From the NCBI RefSeq assembly GCF_035610345.1, contig NZ_CP141212.1:2893001-2957000 (forward strand): a stretch of DNA of 64,000 nucleotides, given 5' to 3'. Made by a program: the position numbers and the translations under genes. This document shows, piece after piece, positions 1 through 7,998 of the stretch. This DNA comes from Sinorhizobium meliloti. GTDB taxonomy: Bacteria; Pseudomonadota; Alphaproteobacteria; Rhizobiales; Rhizobiaceae. The notes beneath the pieces are model-generated. The model was given only the letters and a program-made list of their open reading frames with translations. It ran no database searches and was not told the DNA's origin. The stretch's first letter is position 1; every line of letters begins with the position of its first letter.

Positions 1-396
1 CGATTTTCCGGGATACTTGATGCCCTTGACCGCTTCGAGGTTCGTCGGCTCTCCGACCACGATGGCGCCGATCATGCCCATGCCCAGATGCGGCGTGCAT
101 TGATACATGTAGACACCGGGCTCGCTCAGCGTCACGCTGACCTCTTCGTTGATCTTGCCCTTCCAGCTCTCTGCCCCTTCCGGCGCACCGCCCTTCATCA
201 GAGCTGAATTGTGCCCCTTGTTCGTCGCCACGAAGGTGATGGTGTCTCCGGGCTGGGCACGCACGACTGCGGGCTCGAATGCCATTATCCGGCCGTCGGC
301 GGCCTTGTTCAGCATTTCGATGCGAAATTCCTCGGCCTGTACCTGACCTGCGTACGCCGCCCCCAACATCGCCAAAAGCATCATTCTTGTCTTCAA
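1..396 (-). CDS. Pseudoazurin (type I blue copper protein), 3' end outside window
   Basis: This is a periplasmic small electron carrier; the last codons lie beyond the left edge. A TTG start at 396 is chosen because a GAGGAG ribosome site lies 6-7 bases upstream; an ATG four codons later (384) is the alternative. Residues 1-21 form a Sec signal peptide ending in VQA. The mature part shows the four type I copper ligands: His62 (NKGHNS), Cys100 and His103 (YQCTPH) and Met108 (LGMGM), with the pseudoazurin spacing. It is the last gene of a co-directional set after a cytochrome c and a sulfite dehydrogenase. In S. meliloti the same trio serves sulfite oxidation, so this protein probably takes electrons from the cytochrome; that role is inferred from context. 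Confidence 0.9.
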   Translation of the reverse strand, partial: MKTRMMLLAMLGAAYAGQVQAEEFRIEMLNKAADGRIMAFEPAVVRAQPGDTITFVATNKGHNSALMKGGAPEGAESWKGKINEEVSVTLSEPGVYMYQCTPHLGMGMIGAIVVGEPTNLEAVKGIKYPGKS

Positions 397-439
397 CGCA
401 CTCTCCTCTGCTTGACGAGCAACGCTCGCATGACGCCGA

Positions 440-781
440 TCACTCGGCCTTTCCGGCAACCGTCGAGACATAAAGCGCAACGGCCTCGATTTCTTCGTCC
501 GTGAGGATTTCGTTGGCCGGCATCGGGCCTATGCCGTTGATGACGGCCGTGCTCACCCTCTCCGCGTCGGGTGCGAGTTCGTCGAGATTGGGTCCAACTT
601 CCCCGACGGCCTCCGCATCCGCCAGCGTATGACAGAGCGCACACTGCGGTTCCGACCGTTCGAGGAATATCTCTTTACCGAGTGCAAGCTTGTCTTCTTC
701 GGCGGATGCCGTGATCGTCGACAGGCCGATGGTTACGCAGGTGAGCACGGCCGCGATCCGGCGGCTTGAAGCATAGGTCAT
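440..781 (-). CDS. sorU: c-type cytochrome, electron acceptor of sulfite dehydrogenase (SorU-like)
   Basis: This 113-residue protein has a signal peptide (about residues 1-27, ending ASA) and one haem-binding site CALCH (Cys47, Cys50, His51). Met87 in GIGPMPAN is the likely sixth haem ligand, giving a class I monohaem cytochrome c. It lies 75 bp downstream of the sorT-like gene and 44 bp upstream of the pseudoazurin gene, all on the same strand. The family role is to accept electrons from SorT in the periplasm and pass them on to cytochrome oxidase or a copper protein. The gene name rests on this context and on similarity by eye to the S. meliloti sor operon. Confidence 0.88.
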   Translation of the reverse strand: MTYASSRRIAAVLTCVTIGLSTITASAEEDKLALGKEIFLERSEPQCALCHTLADAEAVGEVGPNLDELAPDAERVSTAVINGIGPMPANEILTDEEIEAVALYVSTVAGKAE

Positions 782-856
782 GTTCTGATCCGAAACTGAT
801 AGGGGAAGATCGTGAAACAGGATTCCGCGGCATGCGCAGCGGAACCCTTCCTTTCA

Positions 857-2056
857 TCAGGAGACGGTGAGCTTGACGCCCGGCGCACGCCAGCCGTTGT
901 GGCTGTAGCCGCCTCCATTCATTTCGCTTTCCTCGGGCTGTACGTTGCCCTCGGTATCCGTCGCACGGCTGACGAGCGTGTAGGTCCCGGGCGCCAGGTC
1001 GGCCGAGAGGACGAAGACGCGCCAGGCGAAACGTCCAAGGTCGGGTCCGACGAACTCGGCTTCCTGCCACGTCTGGCCGCCGTCCACAGAGACTTCCACG
1101 CTCTTGCAGGCATTCATTCCGCCGAAGGCGACGCCTGCAATCTGAACCGGGCCCGCTTTCGCGGCCTCCTGCGCGGTGGTGATCCAGGACTTCACCGGCT
1201 GCTCCCAGACCGATGGCTGGTCGGGCGCACCTTTTTGCCCGAGCGCATGAAGGCGATAGCTGGACTTCTGGATCTTCGCGTCCGTCTCTGCCTCGGTCAG
1301 GGCGACCGTCTTCACATATTTGATGTTGTTGACGCCCGAATAGCCCGGAACGACCATCCGTAGTGGGCCCCCGTGGGCGAGGGAAAGAGGCCTCCCGTTC
1401 ATTTCCCATGCCAGGATTACATTGTCGAGGTTCGAGATCGGGACGGAGCGCTCGACCACCAGAAGCTTGGGGTCGAGACCTGCCGGAAGCTCCTCACCGC
1501 CCGTCCCCGTGATGAAGCGGGCGCCTTCGGCAGGCCCGCCCAGGGCCTCGACAACGGCCTTCAGAGGGACGCCGCTCCAGATGACGCAGCCCGCAGCACC
1601 CACCGTCCAGGGCGTGCCGCTCATTTTCTGACCTTCCGTCAGTTGATCCTTGAAATATTTGCGTCCATTGCCCGAACATTGCAGAACAGTCGCCGCCGTC
1701 ACCAGGCCCAGAGTCTTCAGCTCGGCAACCGTGAGCGTCCGCGGCTCCTTTACGCCTGATATCTCCACCTTCCATCCGTCGCGATCGGCAAGAATCGATT
1801 CGGGAGGCGTGTTGACGTTGTTGCGGATGTAGAGCTTATCCTCGGGCGTGATGACGCTGGTGCCGAACTCGCTCCGCTTGGTCTCCAGCGTCTTGTCACT
1901 GTGAACGATCAGCGCGTCGGCGTCTTTCCAGGCAATGTAGTCGGGCAGAGGCTTCGTTTCCTTCGCCTGCGCAAGCCCTCCGGTACCGGCAGCGACGACA
2001 GCTCCGGCGCTCCCGGTCAGAAAACTCCGCCGCTTCATGGTCAGCAAGTCAATCAA
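857..2056 (-). CDS. sorT: Sulfite dehydrogenase, molybdopterin subunit (SorT-like)
   Basis: This is a periplasmic molybdenum enzyme oxidising sulfite to sulfate. The N-terminus carries a twin-arginine export signal (KRRSFLTG followed by an Ala/Gly-rich hydrophobic stretch). The conserved Mo-coordinating cysteine is seen in TVLQCSGNGR, near residue 127, within the oxidoreductase molybdopterin-binding domain; the C-terminal third is the Mo-co dimerisation domain. The TTG at 2056 is preferred because an AGGGAG site lies 7 bases upstream; the ATG at 2038, which begins directly at the Tat motif, has no visible ribosome site and is the alternative. It is the first gene of the sorT-sorU-pseudoazurin set and lies downstream of an ECF sigma/anti-sigma pair. 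Confidence 0.93.
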   Translation of the reverse strand: MIDLLTMKRRSFLTGSAGAVVAAGTGGLAQAKETKPLPDYIAWKDADALIVHSDKTLETKRSEFGTSVITPEDKLYIRNNVNTPPESILADRDGWKVEISGVKEPRTLTVAELKTLGLVTAATVLQCSGNGRKYFKDQLTEGQKMSGTPWTVGAAGCVIWSGVPLKAVVEALGGPAEGARFITGTGGEELPAGLDPKLLVVERSVPISNLDNVILAWEMNGRPLSLAHGGPLRMVVPGYSGVNNIKYVKTVALTEAETDAKIQKSSYRLHALGQKGAPDQPSVWEQPVKSWITTAQEAAKAGPVQIAGVAFGGMNACKSVEVSVDGGQTWQEAEFVGPDLGRFAWRVFVLSADLAPGTYTLVSRATDTEGNVQPEESEMNGGGYSHNGWRAPGVKLTVS

Positions 2057-2118
2057 GTCGCGTCTCCCTTTTCCGCAGGGCAGCATGCCCGGTCGATCTT
2101 CTTCGAATGATCGGAAGA

Positions 2119-2143
2119 GACGAGTGACGGCGTGGAAAATTCC
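2119..2143 (-). promoter_or_regulatory. Candidate ECF sigma promoter of the sorT operon
   Basis: On the minus strand a GGAAT (2143-2139) is followed after 16 bases by CGTC (2122-2119), about 63 bp before the sorT start. This resembles the GGAAY / CGTC layout of ECF-type promoters. The neighbouring sigma factor gene makes it the natural candidate; the assignment is by eye only. Confidence 0.45.
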
Positions 2144-2145
2144 CT

Positions 2146-2175
2146 CCGTCGGATTATTTTTCCGAAATCCGACGG
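2146..2175. repeat. Perfect 10-bp inverted repeat between anti-sigma gene and sorT
   Basis: The arms CCGTCGGATT (2146-2155) and AATCCGACGG (2166-2175) are perfectly complementary with a 10-base spacer. It begins 20 bp past the stop of the anti-sigma gene and ends 3 bp upstream of the candidate ECF promoter. It could be a terminator-like hairpin for the sigma operon (no clean T-run follows) or an operator for sorT. Confidence 0.6.
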
Positions 2176-2195
2176 TGCCGCGACTTATCGGGCGG

Positions 2196-2951
2196 TCAGC
2201 CGACGCAGGGTTGGCGCATCACCCCGAGGCTGGCGATGAGCCCCCCTCCCTGGCGCTCCCCTTCGCTCGCGAGCTTCAGGGAACCGGCGAGAAGGGCGAA
2301 GCGGGCTTCGTCCATGCCTCGGGCGACGAGCAGGAAGCTTTCGGCGCCGCCCGACCAGGAGGCGTGAAGAAGTCCTCCTTCGCTCGACAAGTCGAATTCC
2401 TGTCCCGCGTCGGGGCGAGTGAATCGAAAAAGGCTCAGCCGGCAACCGGAGCGGCCGACATACCCCGTATGCAGGGCGGCTTTGCCGTCCACGGACGTGT
2501 CGCGCACGAAGGCGGGCGTCAAGCCGGCTGCGGTCATTTCCGGTGCAAACAGGTCCGCGGGCGTGGAAGCCGGAAGCACCGGCGGCGCTATTGAGCCCCC
2601 GACCCATGCAGCATGTTCCAGAGCGGCATCGCGAACCGCCGCATCCACCGGCCCTCCCGGCGCCCTCGCGACCCCGAACCAGGTCGCCGCGAAGACCAGT
2701 AGCGTGACGCACGCACCCGCAGCAAACGACAGCATCCATCTACTCACCGGCCGCGGACGAGGCACGGTGACCACGACGATTTCCGGAGCCATCCCAGCCA
2801 CCGCGGCCTTGACCTCCGACAGCTTCGCCGCGTGCCGCGCGACGGCCTCGTCGGACGCGATCAGACGCGCGACGCGCGACGCTTCTTCCGGCTCGAGCTC
2901 ACCGTCGACATAGGCACTCAAGATTTCGGGATCGATCTCGTTTTCCGTCAT
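2196..2951 (-). CDS. Membrane anti-sigma factor for the adjacent ECF sigma
   Basis: This 251-residue protein has a short cytoplasmic N-terminal region (AYVDGELEPEEASRVARLI, the usual anti-sigma helix pattern), one predicted transmembrane segment at about residues 72-94, and a periplasmic C-terminal domain. The N-terminal region lacks the His-x3-Cys-x2-Cys zinc motif of ZAS anti-sigma factors. Its start overlaps the stop of the sigma gene by 4 bp (ATGA), so the two are translationally coupled. In S. meliloti the equivalent protein holds RpoE4 inactive; here it probably senses a periplasmic signal linked to sulfite or thiosulfate oxidation, which is inference. Confidence 0.85.
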   Translation of the reverse strand: MTENEIDPEILSAYVDGELEPEEASRVARLIASDEAVARHAAKLSEVKAAVAGMAPEIVVVTVPRPRPVSRWMLSFAAGACVTLLVFAATWFGVARAPGGPVDAAVRDAALEHAAWVGGSIAPPVLPASTPADLFAPEMTAAGLTPAFVRDTSVDGKAALHTGYVGRSGCRLSLFRFTRPDAGQEFDLSSEGGLLHASWSGGAESFLLVARGMDEARFALLAGSLKLASEGERQGGGLIASLGVMRQPCVG

Positions 2952-3484
2952 TTTCGGCCTTCTCGTTGCCGGGTGAGCTGGACGACGTTGGCCTCGCCGA
3001 GCTGCGCTGCCAGTGCCCGTCTGGCCCGGCTAACGCGGCTCATGACGGTACCCTTGGGTACGGCGATCATCATTGCCACTTCCTCGTAACTGAAACCGGA
3101 TATATCGACGAGTGCAAGTATCTCCCGGTGTTCCGTGCTAAGCCGGGTAAACGCCTGGCGCACGGAAAACGCATCGACCAGCACGGTTTCCGGCGCGACC
3201 GGCGCGGGCACCAGATCCGTGATGAACTCCTGTTCCAGGTCGGACCGGCGGCGGCGAGAACGGGACTGATCGATCCAGATGTTGCGCAGGATGGAGAACA
3301 GCCATGCGCGAAACGCCGGCTCCGTTTCGGGCACGTTTCGCGCATCCAAGGCGCGGGCGATGCTCTCCTGGAAAATATCCTGTGCTCCGTCGCGATCGCG
3401 CGAAAGCGCGACGGCATAAGCGAAAAGCCGCGCATAATGCGGTTCCAGTCTCCGTTCAACGCGCGAGCGCATGATACCCGACAT
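2948..3484 (-). CDS. ECF (sigma-70 family, group 4) RNA polymerase sigma factor, RpoE4-like
   Basis: The 178-residue protein has region 2 at about residues 15-75 (LFAYAVALSRDRDGAQDIF, then WLFSILRNIWID) and region 4 at about 108-158 (EHREILALVDISGFSYEEVA, with the helix-turn-helix ending KGTVMSRVSRARRAL). It lacks region 3, as expected for the ECF group. It is followed without a gap by its anti-sigma factor and then by the sorT operon. By analogy with S. meliloti RpoE4, the likely regulon includes sulfite oxidation genes. An in-frame ATG four codons later (3472) is an alternative start; neither has a strong ribosome site. Confidence 0.92.
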   Translation of the reverse strand: MSGIMRSRVERRLEPHYARLFAYAVALSRDRDGAQDIFQESIARALDARNVPETEPAFRAWLFSILRNIWIDQSRSRRRRSDLEQEFITDLVPAPVAPETVLVDAFSVRQAFTRLSTEHREILALVDISGFSYEEVAMMIAVPKGTVMSRVSRARRALAAQLGEANVVQLTRQREGRK

Positions 3485-3632
3485 GACACCCGATCAGGGC
3501 TGCTCGCGTTCCCGCCTCGATTCTTCCGGTTCGTCCCATTTTTCCTCCGCGGCGTAGAGACGAGCGAGTTGCCCCGCTTATTCCATGATGCGCTCCCTCC
3601 GTTCGCAATTTCTCGGCGCGTTTGCCGCCCCA

Positions 3633-4079
3633 TCAGGTCAGTGCGAGCAGATCTGCCCGCAGACGTTGCGCGCCGCCCTCCCCCAGACCTTCGTCGAGCG
3701 CTTCATGGGTTGCCTTCCAGATCGGCAGGGCTTCGGCCAGCAGCCGGCCGCCCTCCGCCGTCAGCCGCATGCGTTTCAGACGCCTGTCGCCAGGGTCGGC
3801 GAACGCCTCTACAAGGCCTCGTCGCTCCAGCGGCTTCAGCGCCGCCGTCAAGGTCGTGCGGTCCATGGCGAGCACGGCGGCAACCGCGCTCATGCTCGGC
3901 GGGTCCGGCCGGTTGAGCGACATCATCAGCGAGAACTGACCATTGGTAATCTCGAGCGGCCTCAGCGCCTCGTCGAACCGGCGGGCGAGCGCCCGGGCGG
4001 CGCGCTGGACATGCAGGCACAGGCAGGTGTCCCTGACGAACAGCGTGGTGGAAAAAGGTATCGGCAGCGGCTTTGACAT
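3633..4079 (-). CDS. MarR family transcriptional regulator
   Basis: This 148-residue winged-helix protein shows the MarR core: NGQFSLMMSL, the recognition region MSAVAAVLAMDRTTLTAALK at about 65-85, and the wing ADPGDRRLKRMRLTAEG. MarR proteins bind palindromes as dimers and usually repress their own gene and a neighbour. A near-perfect palindrome lies 10 bp upstream of the start (4089-4104). The DUF1579 gene is divergently transcribed and may share control. The ligand is unknown. Confidence 0.9.
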   Translation of the reverse strand: MSKPLPIPFSTTLFVRDTCLCLHVQRAARALARRFDEALRPLEITNGQFSLMMSLNRPDPPSMSAVAAVLAMDRTTLTAALKPLERRGLVEAFADPGDRRLKRMRLTAEGGRLLAEALPIWKATHEALDEGLGEGGAQRLRADLLALT

Positions 4080-4086
4080 AAAATAG

Positions 4087-4106
4087 TAATGTTGATATCA
4101 ACATAA
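4087..4106. promoter_or_regulatory. Palindromic MarR operator candidate
   Basis: The 16-bp core ATGTTGATATCAACAT (4089-4104) is a perfect palindrome, extended by one more matching pair outside a mismatch. It lies in an AT-rich patch between the divergent marR and DUF1579 genes, 10 bp before the marR start codon. Length, symmetry and position fit a MarR dimer site. Confidence 0.7.
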
Positions 4107-4221
4107 TTAGTCAAGCGCCGGCATGAGGCGAGCACGAAGGAAGCACGGAAGGATCCTTCGGCCGCTGAGCGGCGTTTCAGCGCCGCGATGGGGACGCTGT
4201 GCACGACCATGGGAGGGAATC

Positions 4222-4695
4222 GTGAAAATAGAGCCGCAGGAAGAACACCGATGGCTGGAACAGCTGCTCGGCGAGTGGACGGTCACGTCCGAGGATTCGA
4301 CGGGAAGCGGCGAGGACAGCCAGCCCTGGATCGAAAACGTCCGCTCGATGCACGGTCTCTGGGTCGTGTGCGAGGGACAGGGCATCATGCCCGGGGGAAG
4401 CCCCGGCCAGACTTTGATGACACTCGGCTACAATCCCGACACCAAGCGTTATCTCGGCACCTGGATAGGATCCATGATGACGCATATGTGGGTCTATGAC
4501 GGCGTGATCGAGGATGACGGGAAGACGCTTGCCCTCAATTGTGAAGGCCCCGACTTCGAAAATCCCGGCAAGACTGCACGATATCAGGATAGAATAACGC
4601 TCATCGACGCGAACAGCCGAACCCTTACGGCCCGCGTTCAGACCGAAAGCGGCGACTGGAAAGAAATGATGAGCGCGGAATACCGCCGCCGCTAG
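4222..4695 (+). CDS. DUF1579 family protein
   Basis: This 157-residue soluble protein belongs to DUF1579, seen in WLEQLLGEWTVTSE and the segment GQTLMTLGYNPDTKRYLGTW followed by a beta-rich calycin-like remainder. No biochemical role is established for the family. The GTG at 4222 is taken as start because GGGAGGG lies 4-5 bases upstream; the open frame runs further back but without a ribosome site. It is divergent from the MarR gene. Its TAG stop lies at the edge of a repeat element that follows directly. Confidence 0.8.
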   Translation: MKIEPQEEHRWLEQLLGEWTVTSEDSTGSGEDSQPWIENVRSMHGLWVVCEGQGIMPGGSPGQTLMTLGYNPDTKRYLGTWIGSMMTHMWVYDGVIEDDGKTLALNCEGPDFENPGKTARYQDRITLIDANSRTLTARVQTESGDWKEMMSAEYRRR

Positions 4696-4780
4696 AGAGG
4701 AATCGAGGAAAAGTGCGCGCGGTTTTCCGCCCGCATTCCGCGCTGACTTACAGGCGATCACGTTCACGATTTCAGGTCGA
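4694..4780 (+). repeat. Degenerate intergenic composite repeat
   Basis: The first part (to about 4740) is a worn copy of the roughly 46-bp stem-loop repeat found elsewhere here, recognisable by GGAAAAGTGCG and GGTTTTCCG. It runs into a second motif ending at 4780 with TCACGTTCACGATTTCAGG. The same two-part composite occurs at 56186-56284 in diverged form. It begins on the stop codon of the DUF1579 gene. Confidence 0.65.
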
Positions 4781-4900
4781 CCAACGACATGAAGCGCGTG
4801 CGGACGGACCGGAACTAGCCTTCGATTGCGTTCGCGTCCCCCCACGCGACCGTCCGTCGCCAACCGCAACGACACATCCAGAACAACCGGAGGACCGACA

Positions 4901-5662
4901 ATGCATGGGAAATTCGTCTGGTACGAACTGATGACGACGGACATGAAGGCGGCGGAAGCCTTCTACAGGGACATCGTTGGCTGGAGCGCGCGCGACGCGG
5001 GAGTGCCCGGCATGAACTACACGCTCTTTTCCGCCGGAGACCACCAGGTAGCGGGTCTCATGACGATGCCGGAAGGTGCGCTCGACATGCAGATACCGCC
5101 GGCATGGCTCGGCTATATCGCGGTCGACGATGTCGACGAGACCGCCGCCAAACTCGCCGCCGAAGGCGGAACGGTCCATCGAGCGCCGGAGGACATTCCG
5201 AATATCGGCCGCTTCGCGATCGTGACCGACCCGCACGGCGCCGCCTTCGCCCTCTTCAGGGGCGACGGCGATCCGCCACCGGCCATGGAACAAATGGCTG
5301 CCGGCAATATCGGCTGGCACGAACTGATGGCCGGCGACCTCGATACGGCCTTCAGCTTCTATTCCAAGCTGTTCGGCTGGACCAAGGACCAGGCGATGGA
5401 TATGGGCGAGATGGGCGTCTATCAGATCTTCGCCCATAATGGTCAGCCGATCGGCGGGATGATGACCAGGCCGAGAGAGGTTCCCAATCCCTTCTGGCTC
5501 TACTACTTCAATGTCGAGGCGATCGACGCGGCAATCGACCGGGCGCAATCCGGCGGCGCGAAGCTGTTGATGGGTCCGATGGAAGTGCCCGGCGGAGCGT
5601 GGATCGCGCAGTTCACCGACCCTCAAGGGGCGCTCTTCGCGCTGGTCGCGCCGAAACGCTGA
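4901..5662 (+). CDS. VOC (glyoxalase/bleomycin resistance fold) family protein, two domains
   Basis: This 253-residue protein contains two tandem vicinal-oxygen-chelate modules, about residues 1-120 and 130-250; each opens with a similar strand (FVWYELMTTDMKAAEAFYRD and IGWHELMAGDLDTAFSFYSK). The final segment WIAQFTDPQGALFALV is typical of the family. Members bind metals and act on small electrophiles, but the substrate here cannot be told from sequence. The ATG at 4901 is preceded by GGAGG 7 bases upstream. No obvious operon partner. Confidence 0.85.
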   Translation: MHGKFVWYELMTTDMKAAEAFYRDIVGWSARDAGVPGMNYTLFSAGDHQVAGLMTMPEGALDMQIPPAWLGYIAVDDVDETAAKLAAEGGTVHRAPEDIPNIGRFAIVTDPHGAAFALFRGDGDPPPAMEQMAAGNIGWHELMAGDLDTAFSFYSKLFGWTKDQAMDMGEMGVYQIFAHNGQPIGGMMTRPREVPNPFWLYYFNVEAIDAAIDRAQSGGAKLLMGPMEVPGGAWIAQFTDPQGALFALVAPKR

Positions 5663-5731
5663 AGGTTGACGCCTCTCGAAATGCGGGAAGGCGGCGAACA
5701 TCTTCGCCGCTGTCCTGCTCCGGCGATCATC

Positions 5732-6688
5732 TCATGCCGGTGCCGGTACCGGCGAAGTCCGGCGCCTGCCCGCGTCCTGCCCCGGCGTGACGCGGGCATG
5801 GCGGGCGAGGAAATCAAGGACGGCGCGGACGCGCGCGGGCAGAGCGCCGCCCTGGCCGAGATAGACCGCGTGAACCTCCTCGAGATCGCCCGGATTAAGG
5901 TCTTCCAGAACCGGCAGAAGCCGCCGGGCGCTGACGTCTTCCCTTACGGTGAACTCCGCAAGCCGTGCCAGCCCGGCGCCGGCAAGCGCCAATTGGCGCA
6001 ACCCCTCGCCATCGCTCACCTGTACCGCCCCCGAGGCCGGCAGCACCACCGTTTCCCCGCCTCTCCTCAACGGCCAGCCGTCGACGGCGCGCGCGTAGCA
6101 GAAGCCGAGCCGCTCATGCTCCTTGAGCTCCTCGAGCGAGGACGGCATTCCGTACCGTTCTATGTAGGACGGTGCCGCCACGATCATCATCCGCGTCGCC
6201 CCGAGCTTGCGCGCAATCAGCGTCGAGCTCTTCAGCGGCCCCGCGCGGACAGCCACGTCGGCGCGCGCCTCCATCAGGTCCACGACGGCGTCGGTCATGA
6301 CGATGTCGAGGCTGACGGCAGGAAAATGCGCCCGGAACTCGGGCACCAGCGGCATCAGGACGTGGGTGCCGAACGAGGCGTTGACGTTCAGCCGGACCCG
6401 GCCGACAGGGCTCTCGCCGGCCGATGCAGATCGCTCCGCCTCGTCGATATCGGCGAGGATGCGCACCGTGCGGTCGTAGAATGCATGTCCCTCCGGCGTC
6501 AGCTGCAGCTTTCGCGTCGAGCGGTTCACCAGCCTCACGCCAAGCCGCTCCTCGAGGCGCAGCACGAGCTTGCTGACGGCCGAAGGCGTCATCCGGTAAT
6601 GGCGGGCAGCAGCCGAAAATCCGCCAAGCTCCACCGCCTTCGCAAAGATCTCCATTTCGCCCGAGCGATTGACCGAGGGTCTCGACAT
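5732..6688 (-). CDS. LysR family transcriptional regulator
   Basis: This is a 318-residue LysR-type regulator with an N-terminal helix-turn-helix (FAKAVELGGFSAAARHYRMT, then SAVSKLVLRLEERLGVRL) and a substrate-binding domain from about residue 95. It belongs to the DhcR/YafC-like subgroup marked by NRSTRKLQLTPEG. It is divergent from the aldo/keto reductase gene that starts 105 bp away, so control of that gene is likely, as is usual for divergent LysR pairs. Confidence 0.92.
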   Translation of the reverse strand: MSRPSVNRSGEMEIFAKAVELGGFSAAARHYRMTPSAVSKLVLRLEERLGVRLVNRSTRKLQLTPEGHAFYDRTVRILADIDEAERSASAGESPVGRVRLNVNASFGTHVLMPLVPEFRAHFPAVSLDIVMTDAVVDLMEARADVAVRAGPLKSSTLIARKLGATRMMIVAAPSYIERYGMPSSLEELKEHERLGFCYARAVDGWPLRRGGETVVLPASGAVQVSDGEGLRQLALAGAGLARLAEFTVREDVSARRLLPVLEDLNPGDLEEVHAVYLGQGGALPARVRAVLDFLARHARVTPGQDAGRRRTSPVPAPA

Positions 6689-6793
6689 ATGAATTCAGCT
6701 CACAGATAATATTCCCGGCGACAGTCTATATCCAAAGCGAGTACAGCTCCATCTTCATGTGACTGATTCATGAGCAAGAGTGGAGTTGCACCT

Positions 6794-7828
6794 ATGGAAT
6801 ATCGACGGCTTGGTTCCTCAGGACTGAAAGTACCGGTCCTCAGCTTCGGAGCGGGCACCTTCGGCGGCAAAGGGCCGCTCTTCGGCGCCTGGGGCAGTAC
6901 GGATGCGTCCGAGGCGCGCCGCCTCGTCGACATTTGCCTGGAGGCGGGCGTCAATCTTTTCGACACGGCAGACGTCTATTCCGACGGCGCTTCGGAAGAG
7001 GTTCTTGGCGCCGCGATCAAGGGCCGGCGCGACGACGTCATTCTGTCGACGAAGCTGTCGCTTCCTGTCGGCGAAGGGCCGAACGCCGCCGGCTCGTCGC
7101 GCTCGCGCCTGATCAGCGGTGTGGAAAAGGCGCTGAAACGGCTCGGAACCGACTATATCGACCTGCTGCAACTGCACGCCTTTGATGCCGGAACGCCCGT
7201 CGAAGAGGTGCTGTCGACCCTCGACACGCTCGTGCGCTCGGGCAAGCTGCGCTATGTCGGCGTTTCCAATTTTTCCGGCTGGCAGCTGATGAAATCCCTC
7301 GCCGCCGCCGACCGCCACGGATATCCGCGCTACGTCGCCAACCAGGTCTATTATTCGTTGGTCGGCCGCGATTACGAATGGGAACTGATGCCGCTCGGTC
7401 TCGATCAGGGCGTCGGCGCACTCGTCTGGAGCCCGCTCGGCTGGGGGCGGCTCACCGGCAAGATCCGCCGCGGCGAGCCCTGGCCCGAGGGCAGCCGCCT
7501 GCACGACACCGCCGCCTTCGGGCCGCCGGTCGACGAGGAAAAGCTCTACGACGTCGTTGAGGTTCTCCATGCCATCGCGCAGGAAACCGGCAAGACCGTT
7601 CCGCAAATCGCCATCAATTGGCTTCTCCAGCGCCCGACCGTTTCAAGTGTCATTATCGGCGCGCGCAATGAAGAGCAGCTCAGACAGAACCTCGGCGCCG
7701 TCGGCTGGTCGCTCACCGCCGAGGCGGTTGCCCGGCTCGACGCGGCGAGTGTGACGACCGCCCCCTACCCTTACTTCCCCTATTACCGGCAGGAGGGCTT
7801 CGCGCGGATCAACCCGCCGGTCGTCTGA
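6794..7828 (+). CDS. Aldo/keto reductase
   Basis: This 344-residue NADPH-dependent TIM-barrel reductase starts MEYRRLGSSGLKVPVLSFG. The catalytic tetrad is visible: Asp and Tyr in FDTADVYSDG, Lys in STKLS and His in LQLHAFD; the cofactor-binding part is IGARNEEQL near the C-terminus. The ATG at 6794 has GTGGAG 8 bases upstream and is preferred over the ATG at 6770, which has no ribosome site. It is divergent from a LysR regulator gene. Substrate unknown. Confidence 0.92.
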   Translation: MEYRRLGSSGLKVPVLSFGAGTFGGKGPLFGAWGSTDASEARRLVDICLEAGVNLFDTADVYSDGASEEVLGAAIKGRRDDVILSTKLSLPVGEGPNAAGSSRSRLISGVEKALKRLGTDYIDLLQLHAFDAGTPVEEVLSTLDTLVRSGKLRYVGVSNFSGWQLMKSLAAADRHGYPRYVANQVYYSLVGRDYEWELMPLGLDQGVGALVWSPLGWGRLTGKIRRGEPWPEGSRLHDTAAFGPPVDEEKLYDVVEVLHAIAQETGKTVPQIAINWLLQRPTVSSVIIGARNEEQLRQNLGAVGWSLTAEAVARLDAASVTTAPYPYFPYYRQEGFARINPPVV

Positions 7829-7998
7829 AGAAACGGGACATGCACGCAAGCGGCGAAGCCGGCAGCTCAAACGGGCCTGCCGGCCATCTGCCGAAAGCTT
7901 CGCCAGCGAAACATTCCATATTTGTGATACATGGTCGAATCGAAATCGGCGGTTCAGCCGATGATGTTGCGCGAGCGGGGCGTCCGGCAGGAGTTGGA

